Assembly (NCBI GenBank): GCA_900555785.1
Contig: USMO01000120.1
Span: forward strand, 1-5,217
Length of the DNA stretch: 5,217 nt
Source of the DNA: an uncultured Eubacteriales bacterium
GTDB lineage: Bacteria; Bacillota; Clostridia; Oscillospirales; CAG-272
Direction of reading: 5' to 3'
The notes beneath the pieces are model-generated. The model ran no database searches. It was not told the origin of the DNA and saw only the letters and a program-made list of their open reading frames with translations. The translations under genes and the position numbers were made by a program. How positions within the stretch are numbered: position 1 is the first letter of the stretch; each line of letters starts with the position of its first letter. Positions 5,183 to 5,217 of this stretch are shown here, in pieces.

Positions 5183-5217
5183 CGTATTTTTATTTGTTAA
5201 ATATTTGTGTCTGCCTG

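Overview
The window looks like a piece of a moderately GC-rich Clostridia genome (Bacillota, possibly Oscillospirales/Ruminococcaceae-like). This is inferred from the split AccD/AccA acetyl-CoA carboxylase subunits with clostridial-type motifs, strong AGGAGG ribosome binding sites, sigma-A promoters with near-consensus boxes, and tRNA genes that encode their own CCA ends. No species can be named from the sequence alone.

Left part (1-3644, + strand): the distal end of a lipid-synthesis operon. It holds the last codons of an upstream gene (perhaps the malonyl-CoA:ACP transacylase FabD), a 125-base gap with a strong GC-rich hairpin, then accD, accA, a flavoprotein with an iron-sulfur-flavoprotein cysteine motif, and a divergent plsX. 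The last four genes are packed tightly (13-nt gap, 1-nt gap, 4-nt overlap), so they are almost certainly co-transcribed. AccD and AccA form the carboxyltransferase that makes malonyl-CoA. PlsX would convert acyl-ACP to acyl-phosphate for phospholipid synthesis. The flavoprotein is the unexpected member.

Middle (3635-3880): an imperfect palindrome of about 246 bp between convergent genes. Each arm of about 105 bp carries two small hairpins and part of a larger central hairpin. The two arms differ by paired substitutions that keep the small hairpins intact. The element supplies the stop codon of plsX and a 14-residue C-terminal tail plus the stop of the opposing gene.

Right part (3828-5217): trmO (tRNA m6t6A37 methyltransferase) on the - strand with its own TTGACT-17-TACAAT promoter. 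Divergent from it is a perfect-consensus promoter driving a tRNA-Leu(UAA) - tRNA-fMet(CAU) operon that ends in a clear intrinsic terminator. The initiator tRNA gene has one extra base in its T stem. About 100 bases further on is a second very strong terminator with no recognisable gene in front of it.

The observations most worth following are the palindromic element with compensatory changes, the iron-sulfur flavoprotein plus divergent PlsX attached to accDA, and the odd initiator tRNA.
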